Shown piece by piece: positions 11,197-23,356 of a stretch of 64,000 bases of DNA. Both the position numbers and the translations under genes were made by a program. The number at the start of each line of letters is the position of its first letter. The first letter of the stretch is position 1. The DNA is from Sinohyriopsis cumingii (Eukaryota; Mollusca; Bivalvia; Unionida; Unionidae), in contig CM068828.1 of the NCBI GenBank assembly GCA_028554795.2, forward strand, positions 10,851,814 to 10,915,813, written 5' to 3'. Under the pieces are notes generated by a model. It ran no database searches. It was not told where the DNA came from and was given only the letters and a program-made list of their open reading frames with translations.

Positions 11197-12890
11197 TTTA
11201 TTTAAGGACACTAGTTACCTTTTCAGTTTTACTCAGACTTATATTCTGGCTTCCTGTAGAATTTAGACTGACTAATTTCACAAGGGGAATGTCTTAAAAC
11301 TTGACTTCCTTCGGGCACACACACACACACACACATCCACGTCAATCAAGATTACTTTCTCTAACTACCAAAATTTTTATCACTTCCATCAAAGTCAGAA
11401 TAATTCCCATAAGACTGCCTTTATTAAAAACTGTTCTTGAAATATCATTTTATGACACCTGTTTAAATTTTCTCTGGCTTGTCTCAGCTTTGTCATTTTC
11501 TGCTATTTGATTGTATGTTAATATTTGCCTCTTCCATCTGTCTGACAGTTATCAAATGGACTCTAATTAAAACTCGCTTATGGTGCCAAACTGAGCATAC
11601 CCCATCCATCACAGTCAGCAATTTATTTTGGGCCCTTATATCAGTTTTCATGGTTACATGCTATGCTGATCATGACAGAATGTGCTGCAAAATAATCTAC
11701 AAAATTTGCACCATTAGAATAACCTAAAATGAAGAGGAAATTCATTAAACGAAGTGGTTGTTATAATTTCTTTATATCAGGTAACCTTCTGAAAGAGATA
11801 TATTAATCTGTGCTTCCATGGGATCCTACATCATGTGTTATTTCTGGTTGTCATTAGATCCTACAGAAGAGGTTAAGATATGCAGTAAACTTGGCTCCCT
11901 TGGGACCCTATAGAAGGGTTACAAAAATATGTATTATTCTTTGTTCCAATGGCTTTCCAGGAAGGGGGTCTAAGATACATATTCTCCTCGACTTCCTTCA
12001 TAAGGGGAAAAAATATATTTTATTCTTGTCTTCCATGTGATCAAACAAAAGGGGTCTAAGATACCTATTATTATTTTGGCTTACTTGGGTTCCCACATAA
12101 ATGGTCGAAGATATTTGAAAATTTAAGTTACAGTGACACAGTTTGAAATATAATTTTCAACAATGTATGTATGAGTCATATCAGAAACTTAGGGATAAAA
12201 CATCATATGGAATGGAATTTTGGTGTGACCATATGGGTCATTGTTCAGGAAATGTCTATGTGACTGTGAAAGAATACATAATGAAATCATATTTCGGGAC
12301 TGTTGTCAGCATAGTTTTTAATAGACTTTAAATGTCACAATGTTATTTTAACTGAACTCTGCAACTTTCACACATTCTTGTCAAACCTGTGACAGTCTTA
12401 CATGATTTGTTTATCTAGTTCACAGATTTTTCTACATTTTATATCCAGATACACACATTTAGACAGGTAGAAATATATTCACTCATAAATATCACTACAG
12501 GTAGATTATGACAGGTAAATCCAGGTGCTAACTGAAGATATCACAGAAGCTCACCTTGTTTAATACTGGCTAATCTTCAAGTCAAGTGTAGTTCATTTCA
12601 CAGACCCTGTGATACATGCTTGCGGTACCTATGGATCACTGACCAGTCCTATTGCTGGCAAATGTATGAGCATTGTGAATTTTTACAGACACTGACAGAT
12701 TCTGGGATTATAAAGGCATATTATGTGTTGCCAGTCTGACTGGCACTCGGTATCATATACAAACTAAAATTATTGAATATTTTAAACCATTTTTTCATGA
12801 AAGTTTCAGCATGCATTACAACAATGGGCAAAGTATATGCATAAAACATTTTGATTGTATATGATAGGTTGTGCTAATAAAGTAGGGCAC
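11197..12890. other. Unassigned DNA upstream of the - strand gene
   Basis: Includes a (CA)n at about 11316-11334. At 11780-12110 there are loosely repeated words (ATCCTACA, GGGTCTAAGATA) that may be a decayed tandem repeat. The promoter of the - strand gene should lie here, but no TATA box at a convincing distance was found. Confidence 0.4.
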
Positions 12891-12905
12891 AGTTATATGT
12901 ACTCT
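12891..12905. repeat. Left target-site duplication of the LINE
   Basis: AGTTATATGTACTCT, identical to 15034-15048. Confidence 0.95.
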
Positions 12906-13515
12906 TTTTTTTTTTTTTTTTTTTGGGGCACCAGACAGATGCCCCCCCATTCCTAATTACATAAATTATTTATGTGTTTTTGTATTCCCCCAGATATGTT
13001 GTTGTGTATTATTTCATCGTTTTTGTGACGTGAAATTAGGAGTTCGGGTATTTATTCAATCCCTAGTGTTTCTATAGAGGAGTATCTCCGAGAGTGATTT
13101 TGATTATCCTTCTCGGTTAAACTTCCTCTTTTTCGTTTCCTCTGTGACCTTGCTAGGGTCTCCTACATCCCATGTTTGCTATATGTTTGTGCTATGGGTT
13201 ATGTATGCTATAATGTGTTTTTGTTGGGATAGCTTGTTGGATCAGATTCTTGTAGTGCATGAGTTTTCCTATTATATTCCGTAATATTATATAACGGAAG
13301 TTCTTTTTATATGTTTTGAATTTTGAAGAAAGGTGATATCCCCTTATTTTTTGAATCTTATTGATTCTTATGTATGTGATAAATCACCTTTCTTGGTTAG
13401 ATTAGACTGAGCTCCATGAAGGGTTCACATTTTTTTTAATTATTATGCTTTTCCCCCGTGGAGCAGGTCTATCTTTTAATTAGAAATATCTCAAAATTGT
13501 TTCAATCGTAGTGGG

Positions 13516-13552
<37 letters not shown>

Positions 13553-15033
13553 CAGGTAAGTTTTTTAAAATTTAAATTTAAGTTTAAAACTCAATTTCAA
13601 TTCCAAAAAATTTTATAGATATTAGTGATAGAAAGGATAGAGATGATTCAGTTTTTATATATTTATTTACAAGAGGGGTTCCTTTCCAGATTCTGCCATG
13701 GGCCTGTTCACTTCGCGTAGCGCCATGTGACATAGCCCCATGGCATCATTATCTGTACTTTCCCTCTTGAGGTATTCCCTATGTTAAAATTTAATTGGGC
13801 CACATTTCTTAATATTATTAACAATAAAACTTGAAATTTTATATAAAGTTGCTTTACTAAAGTCACCATCAAGATATAATATACATTGTGGTTTAAATTT
13901 ACTCTTTAAGTTAATTTCATCAATTATTTTATTCCTATCAGCTTCTGTTTCCTTACAGTGTAACATAACGTGTTTTTTATTGTATATTCCTATTTTACAC
14001 AGCGGACATTTAGGCAGTACTCCGACCATGTGCCGTCTCGCTGCAACCTCTCCCGTCAACCACGCATCATGCATGTATTTGAAGGCGAGGCTTTGTATTT
14101 TTAAAGATCCTAATTGTGACCAGTGCCCCCATGCCTTTTTCCAGTTCACATATAAATTTTCTCGTTCAACTTTACTTAGTATATTTTTGGTTATGTCATT
14201 CCGAATCCATTTATATGAGAGTTTTTCGTCCTGGTCCCAAAATTCTTTTGTGTCCCTATATTTCATTAATAGATCTCTTATACTCTTAAATTTTCTAGGT
14301 GTTTCTAAAAGTTTCATTAATTTGTTATTTTTATATATTCCCTCCCTGTTCCGCAAAACAAAACCAAACCAATATATATAAATCCCCTCCCATGGTAATT
14401 TAGGTTCGTCACTCAGTCGTTTAAATCTATTTAATATATTGGTAACTTTTAAAATTATGGGGCTTGGTAACCCTATTCCCCCTGATTCTTTTGCCTTGTA
14501 TAATGTTTCTTTTATAACATAATGTAATTTAAAATCCCATATATATTTAATTATAAGTTTATCTATATTATTTAAAATTATGTTACTTATGTTAGTAGAC
14601 TTCATAATATAGTTCAAATTTGTATACATATATGTTTTGGCCACCTGTGCCCGTTCCATTAAACATAACGGCAGAAGTGCCCAGATATCGATATTTCTTT
14701 TTATCTCACATTCCATTTTTTTACAGTTTTCCTTTTCTTCATTTTTGCCAAAGTACACACCAAGTGCTTTAACGGTATCTTTAAACATATGGGCTGGTAT
14801 GCTGGAAAGCCTACCGCGCCAGTTGCCTATCTCTAAAATTTCTGTTTTATCATGATTTATTTTTGACCCCGATGCTCTTCCAAATTTTTCATATTCCTTT
14901 ATAAGGTTCTCAAAGGATTTCGGGTCCTCTAAAAAGTTAGTGCAATCATCTGCATGTTGTAACATTTTCACTTCCTCTTTGATATTTGGAACATTTATAC
15001 CTTTAAATCCTTTGTTTAGTTTTACACTGTTTT
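12906..15033 (-). mobile_element. 5'-truncated L1/Tx1-like LINE insertion
   Basis: The element is bounded by a perfect 15-bp target-site duplication. On its - strand it runs from a 5' truncation at 15033 to a terminal poly(A), seen as the T run at 12906-12924. It contains the C-terminal half of ORF2 (15031-13784) and about 860 bp of 3' UTR. The UTR holds an internal homopolymer, 35 consecutive A on the + strand at 13516-13550. Poly(A) tail, 5' truncation and a long target duplication are the standard products of target-primed reverse transcription. The clean boundaries and the unbroken ORF suggest a recent insertion. Confidence 0.95.
13784..15031 (-). pseudogene. LINE ORF2 fragment: reverse transcriptase C-terminus and zinc-knuckle tail
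   Basis: About 415 codons are open, from the truncation point to a natural stop. The N-terminal end carries NKGFKGINVPNI and then the catalytic-loop region, where the usual F/Y-A-D-D box reads HADD (QHADDCTNFL). GSKINHDKTEIL, typical of the next RT block, follows. Further on is ESGGIGLPSP, as in L1/Tx1-type ORF2. Near the C-terminus is a zf-RVT-like Cys-His cluster (CPLCKIGIYNKKHVMLHC). The endonuclease and fingers domains are absent because of 5' truncation, so this copy cannot move itself. The Tyr-to-His change in the active-site box may be private to this copy. No frameshift or premature stop is visible. Confidence 0.9.
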
Positions 15034-15048
15034 AGTTATATGTACTCT
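15034..15048. repeat. Right target-site duplication of the LINE
   Basis: AGTTATATGTACTCT, identical to 12891-12905. Confidence 0.95.
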
Positions 15049-15543
15049 GGCGTTAGGTTGGAATTGAAGCAACCCTTGGTTTGTATCCATAACTTTGGAA
15101 TGTATTGTACTCCAGTGACATGAATCCCCTACATTGTTGGCATGAAGCTGTATGTCAGTAGGATTATTTTTGAGGTGATTTTTACACCTCACCTTTCAAT
15201 ACATGTTTAATTTAAACCTTTAATAATGCAGCGCTAATACGCTGGCAGTGGCTTTACACCTCTGTGGCAGGTCCCCAGGTGGTGAAAGTGGTTGAAGGTA
15301 CCATACCTTTACAGATCACATACATCTCACTGGCATTAAACCCACAAAAACCATAACATGTACCTCTGGCTTCAGGTTCAGTATCCAGATGATCAGATTG
15401 CCAAAAACTGACAGACACGGGGCAACATTAATTTTTAATCAGGTAGCAGCAATTCCAGTATTGACATGAGTGTTCAGCCACAAATAGTCAAAATTAATGA
15501 TTGATTGTAAATAAAAATAGTTTTGGTCATACATAATTTTGCT
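15049..15543. other. Unassigned DNA
   Basis: No supported feature between the LINE and the SINE. Confidence 0.4.
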
Positions 15544-15791
15544 AGTTGTTGTTGTGGGATTTAACGCCATTTTTCAGCACATGATAGGCTATACATGGCG
15601 GTCAGTATTAATGGTGGAGGAAGAACCCGGGATACTCTGGAAAGAACCACTGGCACATGAGAAGCTACTGGCAAGCTTTCTCACATACCCATATTGGCTG
15701 AATCCAAGACTTGAACCCACGCAGACAGAGGTGAGATGGTAGTGATCCGTAATGGAAAGCACTTTAGACCACTCAGCCACTTGGTGTCCCC
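15544..15791 (-). mobile_element. tRNA-derived SINE, family B
   Basis: Read from 15791 downwards, the head is GGGGGACACCAAGTGGCTGA, then GTGGTCTAAAG (A box), and GGGTTCAAGTC (B box). This resembles a class II tRNA of the Ser/Leu type. The body ends in GGCGTTAAATCCCACAAC. Other copies are at 35813 and 55578 (both +). The open frame seen across it is the SINE read as protein. Confidence 0.88.
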
Positions 15792-16378
15792 CATTATGCT
15801 AGTGAACTGCAGAATGCGTTTGCAAAAATGTTATGATATACAATGACATTTATTTTGGAGCACTCTTAAATAGTAGAAAAGGGTACTGTCTAGTCCTGTT
15901 CTGGTCCTGTTAATCTCTGAAAGTCATTTCCATTAAAAGTGTGAGATCATCCTGTTCAAGAAAATAAATACAATTGCATGTTTATTTTTAATCACTCTTA
16001 CTCATTTATAAGAGATGAAAATGGGTACAGTCTTATCCTCTTAATCTGGCAAAAGCCATTCCCATTAAAACTGTCAGATTGTCCTGATGTTAATTACATG
16101 AACAAAAATTTTAACGATTTGCAGATCAATCATGCAACCACATCATATAAACAAGGTACAGAACCAAGGCTTATTTTAGGATGCAAGATTGCAGATACTT
16201 ATTTCTGACAATTCCTGTTAAAATTCATCTTAAGGTGCAAAATCATGCCTCATATTTGCAAGCCCAGTCCTATTTGTATTATCAGTCTCCCGTATATTTT
16301 GAAAATTTACCCATTTTTATTTGCCAGCCAAAGGGCAAAGCATATTATGATATGGTGTTTTTCGATCCATCTATGATG
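15792..16378. other. Unassigned DNA with a weak internal duplication
   Basis: CATTCCCATTAAAACTGTCAGAT and similar words at about 15925 and 16055 indicate an old duplication of about 130 bp. No exon supported. Confidence 0.4.
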
Positions 16379-17060
16379 AATCTGTTTTCTGAACAATAAC
16401 TTAAGTTGTCCATCATCTACATTAACCAAACTTTGTGGATGACTTCTGCTTGTGGTAGGAAGAACTCTTGAATTTTGGCTCAAAAGTGCTAAGGTCAAGG
16501 TGACTGGAATAATGAGAATGGTTTCTGCACAATAATTTTACTTCTTCGTCTACATTTACAAATGTTTTTAGATGGTTTATGTTTGGGGTAAGGAGAAACC
16601 CTATGTTTCAGGGTCAGAAGGAAGAAAAATGGTTTCTGCACAATAACTCAAGTTCTCCACCATCTGTAGTTACCATGCTGTTTGAATGGTTTGCACTTCC
16701 GCTAAGGAAGAACCCTATTGATTTTGGAGTTAAAAGGTGAAAGGTCAAGGTCACTCACTGAAAGACAAAAAATAGTTTCTGCAAAATAATATATGTTCAG
16801 CATAATATACCAAAACCAGACATTGTGAATAGCTTGCACTTTGGAGAAGGAAAAGGGCATTTGATTTTGGGATCAAAATGTAAAGTCATTGACCAAAACA
16901 AGAAAAAATGGTTTCTGCATAAAAATATTACTTGTGCATTATAGACCTAGTCCAAACTTTGTCGATGTCTTGCACTTATGTAAGACAAAAGTCTACTGAT
17001 TTCAAGGTTAAAATGTCAAATGTCATTCTCACCATGAAATAATTTTTTTTTCTTCAGTTC
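16379..17060. repeat. Degenerate tandem repeat of about 125-140 bp, five units
   Basis: Each unit contains TGGTTTCTGCACAATAA, a TTGCACTTxxGxTAAGGA word, GATTTTGG and AAGGTCAAGGT. Units have diverged strongly. Confidence 0.7.
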
Positions 17061-17130
17061 ACTACAAAAAAAAACTATTAAACATGAGGCAGGTATAAAA
17101 TATGCTATTCATGTTACTCTTATTTGAATT

Positions 17131-17271
17131 TTTAGGAGTCGGGGTGGAGAGTGTTACGGAATAGAGTTTTGGGAGTGGGGGTGGAGAGTGTTACGGAATA
17201 GAGTTTTAGGAGTGGGGTGGAGAGTGTTACGGAATAGAGTTTTAGGAGTGGGGGTGGAGAGTGTTACAGAA
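17131..17271. repeat. 37-bp minisatellite, about 4 units
   Basis: Unit TTTTAGGAGTGGGGGTGGAG, then AGTGTTACGGAATAGAG. G-rich on the + strand. Confidence 0.92.
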
Positions 17272-18293
17272 TGTTCAGTTCTAGAATAGACCCTACAGTA
17301 GAATTGCAAATACAGGAAGTGCTAAAGAGTTTTGTTATAGTGTTTTAAGACAGAGGCCATAGAAGGCTTTCTTCTGGGTCTGACCAAATGAGTGATAATG
17401 AGAAATTCAAATTGTTTGAATTCTTCCCTTCCACAAGTCATGGTTGCTTTTTTCTTGTGTTATATGTTGTCTTGAAATGTGTGAATTATCTCTATTGACT
17501 GCAATCTCAATTATTTAAAATAGGTGATATAGTCTTGGCCTGTTGGGAATGTTTCTGTTAGTCATTGAACACTTGCAGTTTTCTGATTTGCAATAATCAG
17601 GTTGCGTAGATGCTTTAGATTGGTTATCTACAATGTGTAGATGCTTTGGATTGGTTATCTACAAAAAGACAAGTATTGTGCAGTTCCAATGGGACTGATA
17701 TTTGTTTTATAAAGCATTTACACTCCAGTAGTAAATTGCATACATTCCATTCAAGTGAACATATGAATGAATCAGTCATCAACCACAGTTAGAATTAAAT
17801 GCTATTATTTCTACTAATCAGAATGCTATTTGAACTGTTACTGCATTCATTTCACACAATACTTCTGTGCTACCATTAATGTATAAATGGGATAAAGTAC
17901 TTGTATATATTGATAAATTGTACTGTATACCTACTAATTAATGACATAATTAGCAGTAAAGTGTTAGTTAATACAGTAAACTACCCAAGGCAAGCTGTCA
18001 GGCCAGTATTAATATTGGTCACATGTAGATACTAAATAGGTATATAGGTAAGTATGTAGAAATAATGTGTTGTGTACTTGTGGGGGACTCTGTTCAGCTT
18101 AGCAAGCTGTTAATACAGAAAAAATTCTTTCCTCTGATGGGAGATTTTTTGTGGGAGTTACTTGTTTATAGGGCTGTGTGTCATTTCATTTGTGGTAGCA
18201 GTATTATCAAGAGTTTACGTTTAGATTGAGGAATTTATATGCATTACATGGTGAATGCTAGACCAGTTTGAACAACTTGTGTGGATTTAACAG
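17272..18293. other. Unassigned DNA
   Basis: Contains a 27-bp duplication, GTAGATGCTTTRGATTGGTT, at about 17605-17662. Otherwise AT-rich with no supported exon. Confidence 0.45.
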
Positions 18294-18393
18294 GTACAGA
18301 ATGTTACACATACCAGAGGAGCATGGATTTATAGTGGCACATGGAATGAAAATAGCTCACCTAAATGTCGGGATCTAATTGAAAACTTCCTTG
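18294..18393 (+). CDS. Candidate internal exon, unrecognised
   Basis: Flanked by an acceptor (GGATTTAACAG) and a good donor (CTTG|GTAAAC). The 100 bases are open in one frame (VQNVTHTRGAWIYSGTWNEN, then SSPKCRDLIENFL) and look protein-like. The exon ends in phase 1. The next plausible acceptor on the same strand, TTGTTTTTCAG at 19239, continues the frame for 25 codons (EDKAKSESFSFQIHNDETCF) to a TAG at about 19313. That could make it a terminal exon, a poison exon or an error. It may belong to a separate gene or to an upstream isoform of the PPP2R3A gene. No homology recognised. Confidence 0.38.
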
Positions 18394-19736
18394 GTAAACG
18401 TAACAGACACATCCTGTATTTACATTCTTGAACTTTTTCAAATTCATGGCCACATTTCAAGTGCTGTCTTTTGCGTCAAATTTCCTTTAAAGCCAAGTTT
18501 AAATTGTGCATTTTTTTTTTCTCACTGAAATCTGATGATATGTTTAAAACGGAGACAAAAATCTGGGGGAAAAATATCCTCATCATATTAATTCTTATTC
18601 ATTGATGAAGAGATTTTAGCTTGATTGTTAATAACCATGCTGGTGATTTCCATCACAAATGCTGACACATCCTTTATCGCGATAAAATCTTGACAAGATA
18701 GATAGTTATGGTTTTAGCTGTCATGTAAGAAAAGACTTTATAATATACCTGCTTCATAAAAGAGATTGGTTTGAAAAGCAATTTGTGATCCAATACTGTC
18801 AGGGCTTTACACACCTTGACCAAATTGATATTTACATTTAGTAATGGTGTATGAAATTGGCAGTTAAAGAAGGGACGCTATAGCATGATAGATTAGTCAC
18901 AAAAGAATGTGAGGTGAATTGTATGCACTTGTTACACTGTATTTAATTTTATCACTGGTGAGGGTTGGAAGTATTGTGCACAGAAATGGAACTACAAGCA
19001 AGAATACAGTTCCAAGTTTTACATCCAGTTGAATTTTGAAAGTACACTTGTGATATTCATTATTGGCAGTACAAGATTCTGCCATTATCTGATACTCCAA
19101 ACATTCTCATGTTAACAGGGGACATGTTAGAACTTAAATTGTGGATAAGTTTCACTTTCATTTCATGGATATATGCATCTTGCAAATAGATTTTAGCTCA
19201 AATAAAACATCAGCAGATATTCAAGTGTTGTTTTTCAGAGGACAAGGCAAAATCGGAGTCATTCAGTTTTCAAATTCATAATGATGAAACTTGTTTCAAA
19301 GGAAAATTTTCATAGTTATTCAGAATAGTGGAGAAATAGACAGCAGACCATCTGGATACACTAGGATACTTCAGAATATATTCTGGAATATTTTCATAAA
19401 AGGATATCTGAGAATATTTGGAAACATCGAGAACAGTTGTAAGTTTCATGCAAGTACAAGTGTCAGTGAAATGAAACCATTCAACAAGTAAGGCATTTCA
19501 CTCTATCTTAAATATGAAATATTTTAAAAAGCTCATTTTTTGTATAAATTTGAACAAGAAAATGTTAGCTGTTTAATAGGTACTGCTTCATGTACATTAT
19601 GACGTGTTTCACTAAACAGTTGTCATTATATTAATGGGATGTTATTGCAGCAAGTTAGTTTACTGACATTTGGGACTTTGCTACATGAGCAAAAATATTT
19701 AGGGATGTACAAATCAAGTAGATATGCCTGATCCAT
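18394..19736. other. Mostly unassigned; weak terminal-exon candidate at 19239-19315
   Basis: Apart from the weak exon described under 18294-18393, nothing is supported. GTAAGT at 19439 is an isolated good donor without a matching open exon. Confidence 0.4.
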
Positions 19737-19965
19737 GTGTTTGGGATTTAGGGATCTGTACAAATCTGAAGAAGATCCTGAGATAGAATTCATTGTGTTT
19801 GGGATTAAGGGATCTGTACAAATCAGAAGAAGATCCTGAGATAGAATTCATTGTGTTTGGGATTAAGGGATCTGTACAAATCAGAAGCAGATTCTGAGAT
19901 AGCAGTGATCAGGAGTTAAGGGATCTCTACAGATCGGAAGGAGATCCTGCGATAGAGTTCCCATT
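19737..19965. repeat. 58-bp tandem repeat, about 4 units
   Basis: GTGTTTGGGATTAAGGGATC, then TGTACAAATCAGAAGAAGATCC, repeats at 19737, 19795 and 19853, with a diverged fourth unit. Confidence 0.9.
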
Positions 19966-20801
19966 GATTGGGACATGTCCTTGTTGCAGCATATACAGAA
20001 AAATGATATTTCTGTCATTACTAGATGAATTGTTAGTCAATGTGCAACTAATGATATAGCCAGTCCATGCAGATTGGCTTAGTTTCTTCACCAGCATTCT
20101 TCTCACTGGTACTACTAGCACAACTCCCAAATCATCCCCACAAGTGTGTGTGGCATATAGGTAAGGCAAATCAGTCAGTGTGAGGGTGTATATACATACA
20201 GTACCCATGTACATGTGGCTCAACTCCTGCAGGCAAATAGGAGATGGACTGATTCACCACTATCTACCTTCAGTGTCTTCAGAGCTTGTTAACCATCAAC
20301 AGTGCTGATATCTACAGAAATAGAATCAGTCAAAATTATAGCCTGGTTTTGTTTATATTTTTATACAGTGGAATCAATTCCTTGACTGGCTTTGGGATGT
20401 ATATGTATTTTTTGTTCCAGCATCATTGAAGCTGGTATGGAAATAAGGGTCACTGAGAGTTTGTTTTTATTGGGAGGTCTGTTTCAGGTAAAAAAACCAG
20501 GTGTTTAAAAAAGTACCTAATTGCTTCCTGTTCGTGATGCAGAGAGAACAAACACTGATTGCTACTTTTCCATACCTCCAAACTGAATTCTGTACTTGAC
20601 AATCTACCTCATTCAGTGAAATTCAGATATTTTTGGTTATCTAATCAAAGAATGTGGAACTTGTACAGAATCACTGTGAATAATTTCCAGACTTCCACAT
20701 TTCTCATATTTTATGGAAGAAAAGATAAAATGCTAAATGTGCCAAGCACTGTTGTTGGATAGTCTATAATCACTGAAAGAAAGTGTGTTTAAAGGTTTCA
20801 T
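19966..20801. other. Unassigned DNA upstream of an exon candidate
   Basis: No TATA box or CpG-rich promoter is evident. An in-frame TAA lies at 20790-20792, just upstream of the exon. Confidence 0.4.
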
Positions 20802-21149
20802 ATGAATATCATTGATCCGATGTGTTACCCAAAGCGTAACGGCGTTATGAAGAAACCTCATGCTGCTTATCGCTATGTTCATTCCAAGGTCACAGTGTAC
20901 CATAATTGCAGAATAGAGCTTAAATGGAGGCGCTCTCGACACCACTGCAAAGTGTGCAATGTTGTTGAAAAATTAGGAATTCCTTGTGGGTCCATTCACT
21001 ATGGAATCTGTACCCCTGTTTCCACATCAGAATTTGTGGCCCTTAAAGATGACTCCCCAAGTTCTCCGAATTCACTGCCAGTCAAGTCTATTCAGCTTAC
21101 GAAAAGTGTTCCAGATGCAGCATTTCCTGTACCACAGTCAGATGAACAG
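20802..21149 (+). CDS. Probable coding exon, possibly first coding exon of the PPP2R3A-type gene
   Basis: The frame of 116 codons runs from an ATG (20802) to a strong donor (GAACAG|GTAATA) in phase 0. A TAA sits four codons upstream, so either this ATG is the start, or the exon begins at a weak acceptor (TTTAAAG, 20794). The N-terminal half is basic and Cys/His-rich (RRSRHHCKVCNVVEKLGIPC), with C-x2-C spacing that could bind a metal. The second half is Ser/Pro-rich and probably unstructured (KDDSPSSPNSLPVKS). Amino-acid use is unlike chance AT-rich frames. It lies on the same strand as the recognised PPP2R3A exons and could encode the poorly conserved N-terminal extension of a PR130-like isoform, but 37 kb separate them and I see no homology that proves the link. 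Confidence 0.55.
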
Positions 21150-21449
21150 GTAATACTTTTGGAGATAAAAATTACGGATTTAATATTTGCTTCTTCTTCA
21201 TTGATAATGGAGCAGAAAGTTGTTCTTTGTCATCTTTTACAATTTTCTGATATTATTTAGCCTTTGTGGTCAATATTGTTAATTAAAAAAGAGTGCTCTT
21301 AAAACTCACTTTTTTTGAATTCAGGAACAAACTTAAAGACCTAATAATGTTCCCTACCTTAAATATTTTCAGCATGTTTTTTTAAATTTTTTTTCATGTT
21401 TTTTTTGTTCTGATATCATTATGTTTTTTAATCTTACAGGTGTTGTCTA
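21150..21449. other. Unassigned intronic DNA
   Basis: T-rich stretches only. Confidence 0.4.
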
Positions 21450-21522
21450 ATGTTGTAAAGTGCTTAGAGCTTCTTAAGATTAGGCACTATACAAAGTCCT
21501 CGTTATTATTATTATTATTATG
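21450..21522 (+). mobile_element. 3' tail of a SINE or LINE ending in (ATT)n
   Basis: GTTGTAAAGTGCTTAGAGC, then TTAGGCACTATACAAAGTCC, then (ATT)n. A conserved tail followed by a short simple repeat is typical of CR1/L2-type LINEs and the SINEs they mobilise. The 5' part is not recognisable. Confidence 0.6.
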
Positions 21523-22125
21523 GTGATGGAGAACAAGTTGTCTTTAAAAGGAAGTGCTTTAACAGTGTACTGTGAATTTGTTTGCTTATGCAGGAATGAT
21601 TTCCATGGATATGTGAAATACAGTTTCATTGTTAAACTTTAAAGATGTGCCTGGGATCATGTTTTGTCTTTGTGGAAATCTTTTCACTGGATCTTAAAAT
21701 CTTTGACTTGATGGAACTGTAAAGTCTGTATATCCCCCCCCAAAAACTAATAATTTTGAATTTGAAAAGATAAAGATCTGTCACATATTGTCAGATTAAT
21801 GATCACATGTAGGAAACTTTAACTTTATCAGGTACTTTAGGGACCTTACCTTGTCTGTGTGTGTTAAGAAAGTGACGAACATCTCTGTTATGAAAGTGGC
21901 GAACATTGGAGCATTACAATTAACTTAAGAATGAGGAAGTGAAAAATGGTGCATTTGAAGGCTTGTTTTAGTTCAACTCCCATGATTTTACTCACTTTTA
22001 GTAGCAGCCTAAGGTCTGCAAGACGAGATTTGATCTCAGTAAATAGGGGTTTATCCAGTTCCTGTCAAGGAAAAGAAAATTTGACCTTATTTTGAGTGCA
22101 GTTTTATCACATATTAACACCTACC
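21523..22125. other. Unassigned intronic DNA
   Basis: No supported exon or repeat. Confidence 0.4.
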
Positions 22126-22325
22126 ATATACACTTGCATAAAAGTCAGATGAAGCTGCAGACTGCGTAGACCCAGATATACTGCTGCATCATGGTCCAGT
22201 AGATCTGAGTTGATACAGTTTGTTAGGAATAATCAGTAGAACAAACAACATAGACCCAGATCGACTGGTACTCTATGTGATGGCAGATTAGGATCTATGT
22301 TGTTTACAGTTTGACCTTAAATTTA
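22126..22325. mobile_element. Foldback MITE family F, diverged copy
   Basis: The left part reads ACTTGCATAAAAGTCAGATG, then GCAGACTGCGTAGACCCAGAT. The right part reads ATCTATGTTGTTTACAGTTTGACC. The halves are approximate inverted repeats, as in the clearer copy at 49353-49525. Confidence 0.65.
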
Positions 22326-22339
22326 TTGGACCCATGATT

Positions 22340-22803
22340 TTTGTGTCCTGGTCGCATTTTGCTCCAAATCTCAAACTAAATACCCTACTTTTTGCAAAGT
22401 TCACCTGTCTGTGTGCATTTCGGATCAGTTGCAGCTTTAAATCTCAGGCCAAAAAGTCTAAAATCAAGACACAAACTCCGAAAATGAGTAATTTTAGGCT
22501 TTGAAATAATCAGGTCTTTTAAATTAGGGTTTTTCCTGCTGTATTTTGTAATGTGAGCACAAAGTCTACATTGTTTGTTATGATACAGAGCTGTATCTGT
22601 ACACTTTTCTGTACCACCACCCACTTTGTGGAATAGTAATAGATTTTGACAGTACGGAGCTGTGAATTAGGGTACTTACATGTACCTCATACTTACATGT
22701 ACCTCATACTTACATGTACCTCATACTTACATGTACCTCATACTTATATGTACCTCATACTTACATGTACCTCATGATGCATAAACTTGGCATGTGGGGT
22801 TAA
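22340..22803. mobile_element. Diverged second copy of the TTAA MITE
   Basis: Shares ordered blocks with 7279-7883: CTGAGRCCAAAAAGTCTAAAAT, GTATTTTGTARTG, TACAGAGCTGTATCTGTACAC, TACCACCACCCACTTTGTG, and a right end GGGGTTAATAA close to the family terminus. The left terminus is not clear. A new 17-bp array (22673-22776) has grown inside it. Confidence 0.7.
22673..22776. repeat. 17-bp minisatellite inside the MITE copy
   Basis: TACTTACATGTACCTCA repeated about six times. It is absent from the 7279-7883 copy, so it arose after insertion. Confidence 0.92.
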
Positions 22804-23084
22804 TAAGATGAAGAAATTGACAATGAGTTCTTTTCATTGATTTAACAAGACATTAAAAGGTTTTGTAAATTTCATCAGTATAACATATCAGGGTGTGTAT
22901 GTTTCATTCAATATGGTGAATGTGCAGGGGAATGTACATTTGGTAGATAAATATTTTTCTTACATTTGTTTTGGAGTGAATATTGAAGAAAGCAAATTGT
23001 ACTACCGCATTCATCACACGAAAAAATGTGTGCTAATTGTAGAATGTACAGAACTATATGCAGGGCAAAATTTTTATCTCACAT
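22804..23084. other. Unassigned intronic DNA
   Basis: The open frame at 22895-23107 runs into the following minisatellite and has no splice sites at its ends. Confidence 0.4.
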
Positions 23085-23356
23085 TTGTTAATATACAGAC
23101 AGTATGAATGGTTGTTAATATACAGACAGTATGAATGGTTGTTAATATACATACAGTATGAATGGTTGTTAATATACAGACAGTATGAATGTTGTTAATA
23201 TACAGACAGTATGAATGTTGTTAATATACAGACAGTATGAATGGTTGTTAATATACAGACAGTATGAATGGTTGTTAATATACAGACAGTATGAATGTTG
23301 TTAATATACAGACAGTATGAATGGTTGTTAATATACATACAGTATGAATGGTTGTG
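23085..23356. repeat. 26-27-bp minisatellite, about 10 units
   Basis: Unit GTTAATATACAGACAGTATG then AATGGTT, with 26-bp variants lacking one G and a CATACAG variant. Confidence 0.94.

Noticed and set aside
13980-14855. + strand open frames inside the LINE
   Set aside because: Antisense to the open reverse transcriptase frame.
15539-15780. Paired + and - open frames
   Set aside because: They are the family B SINE read as protein.
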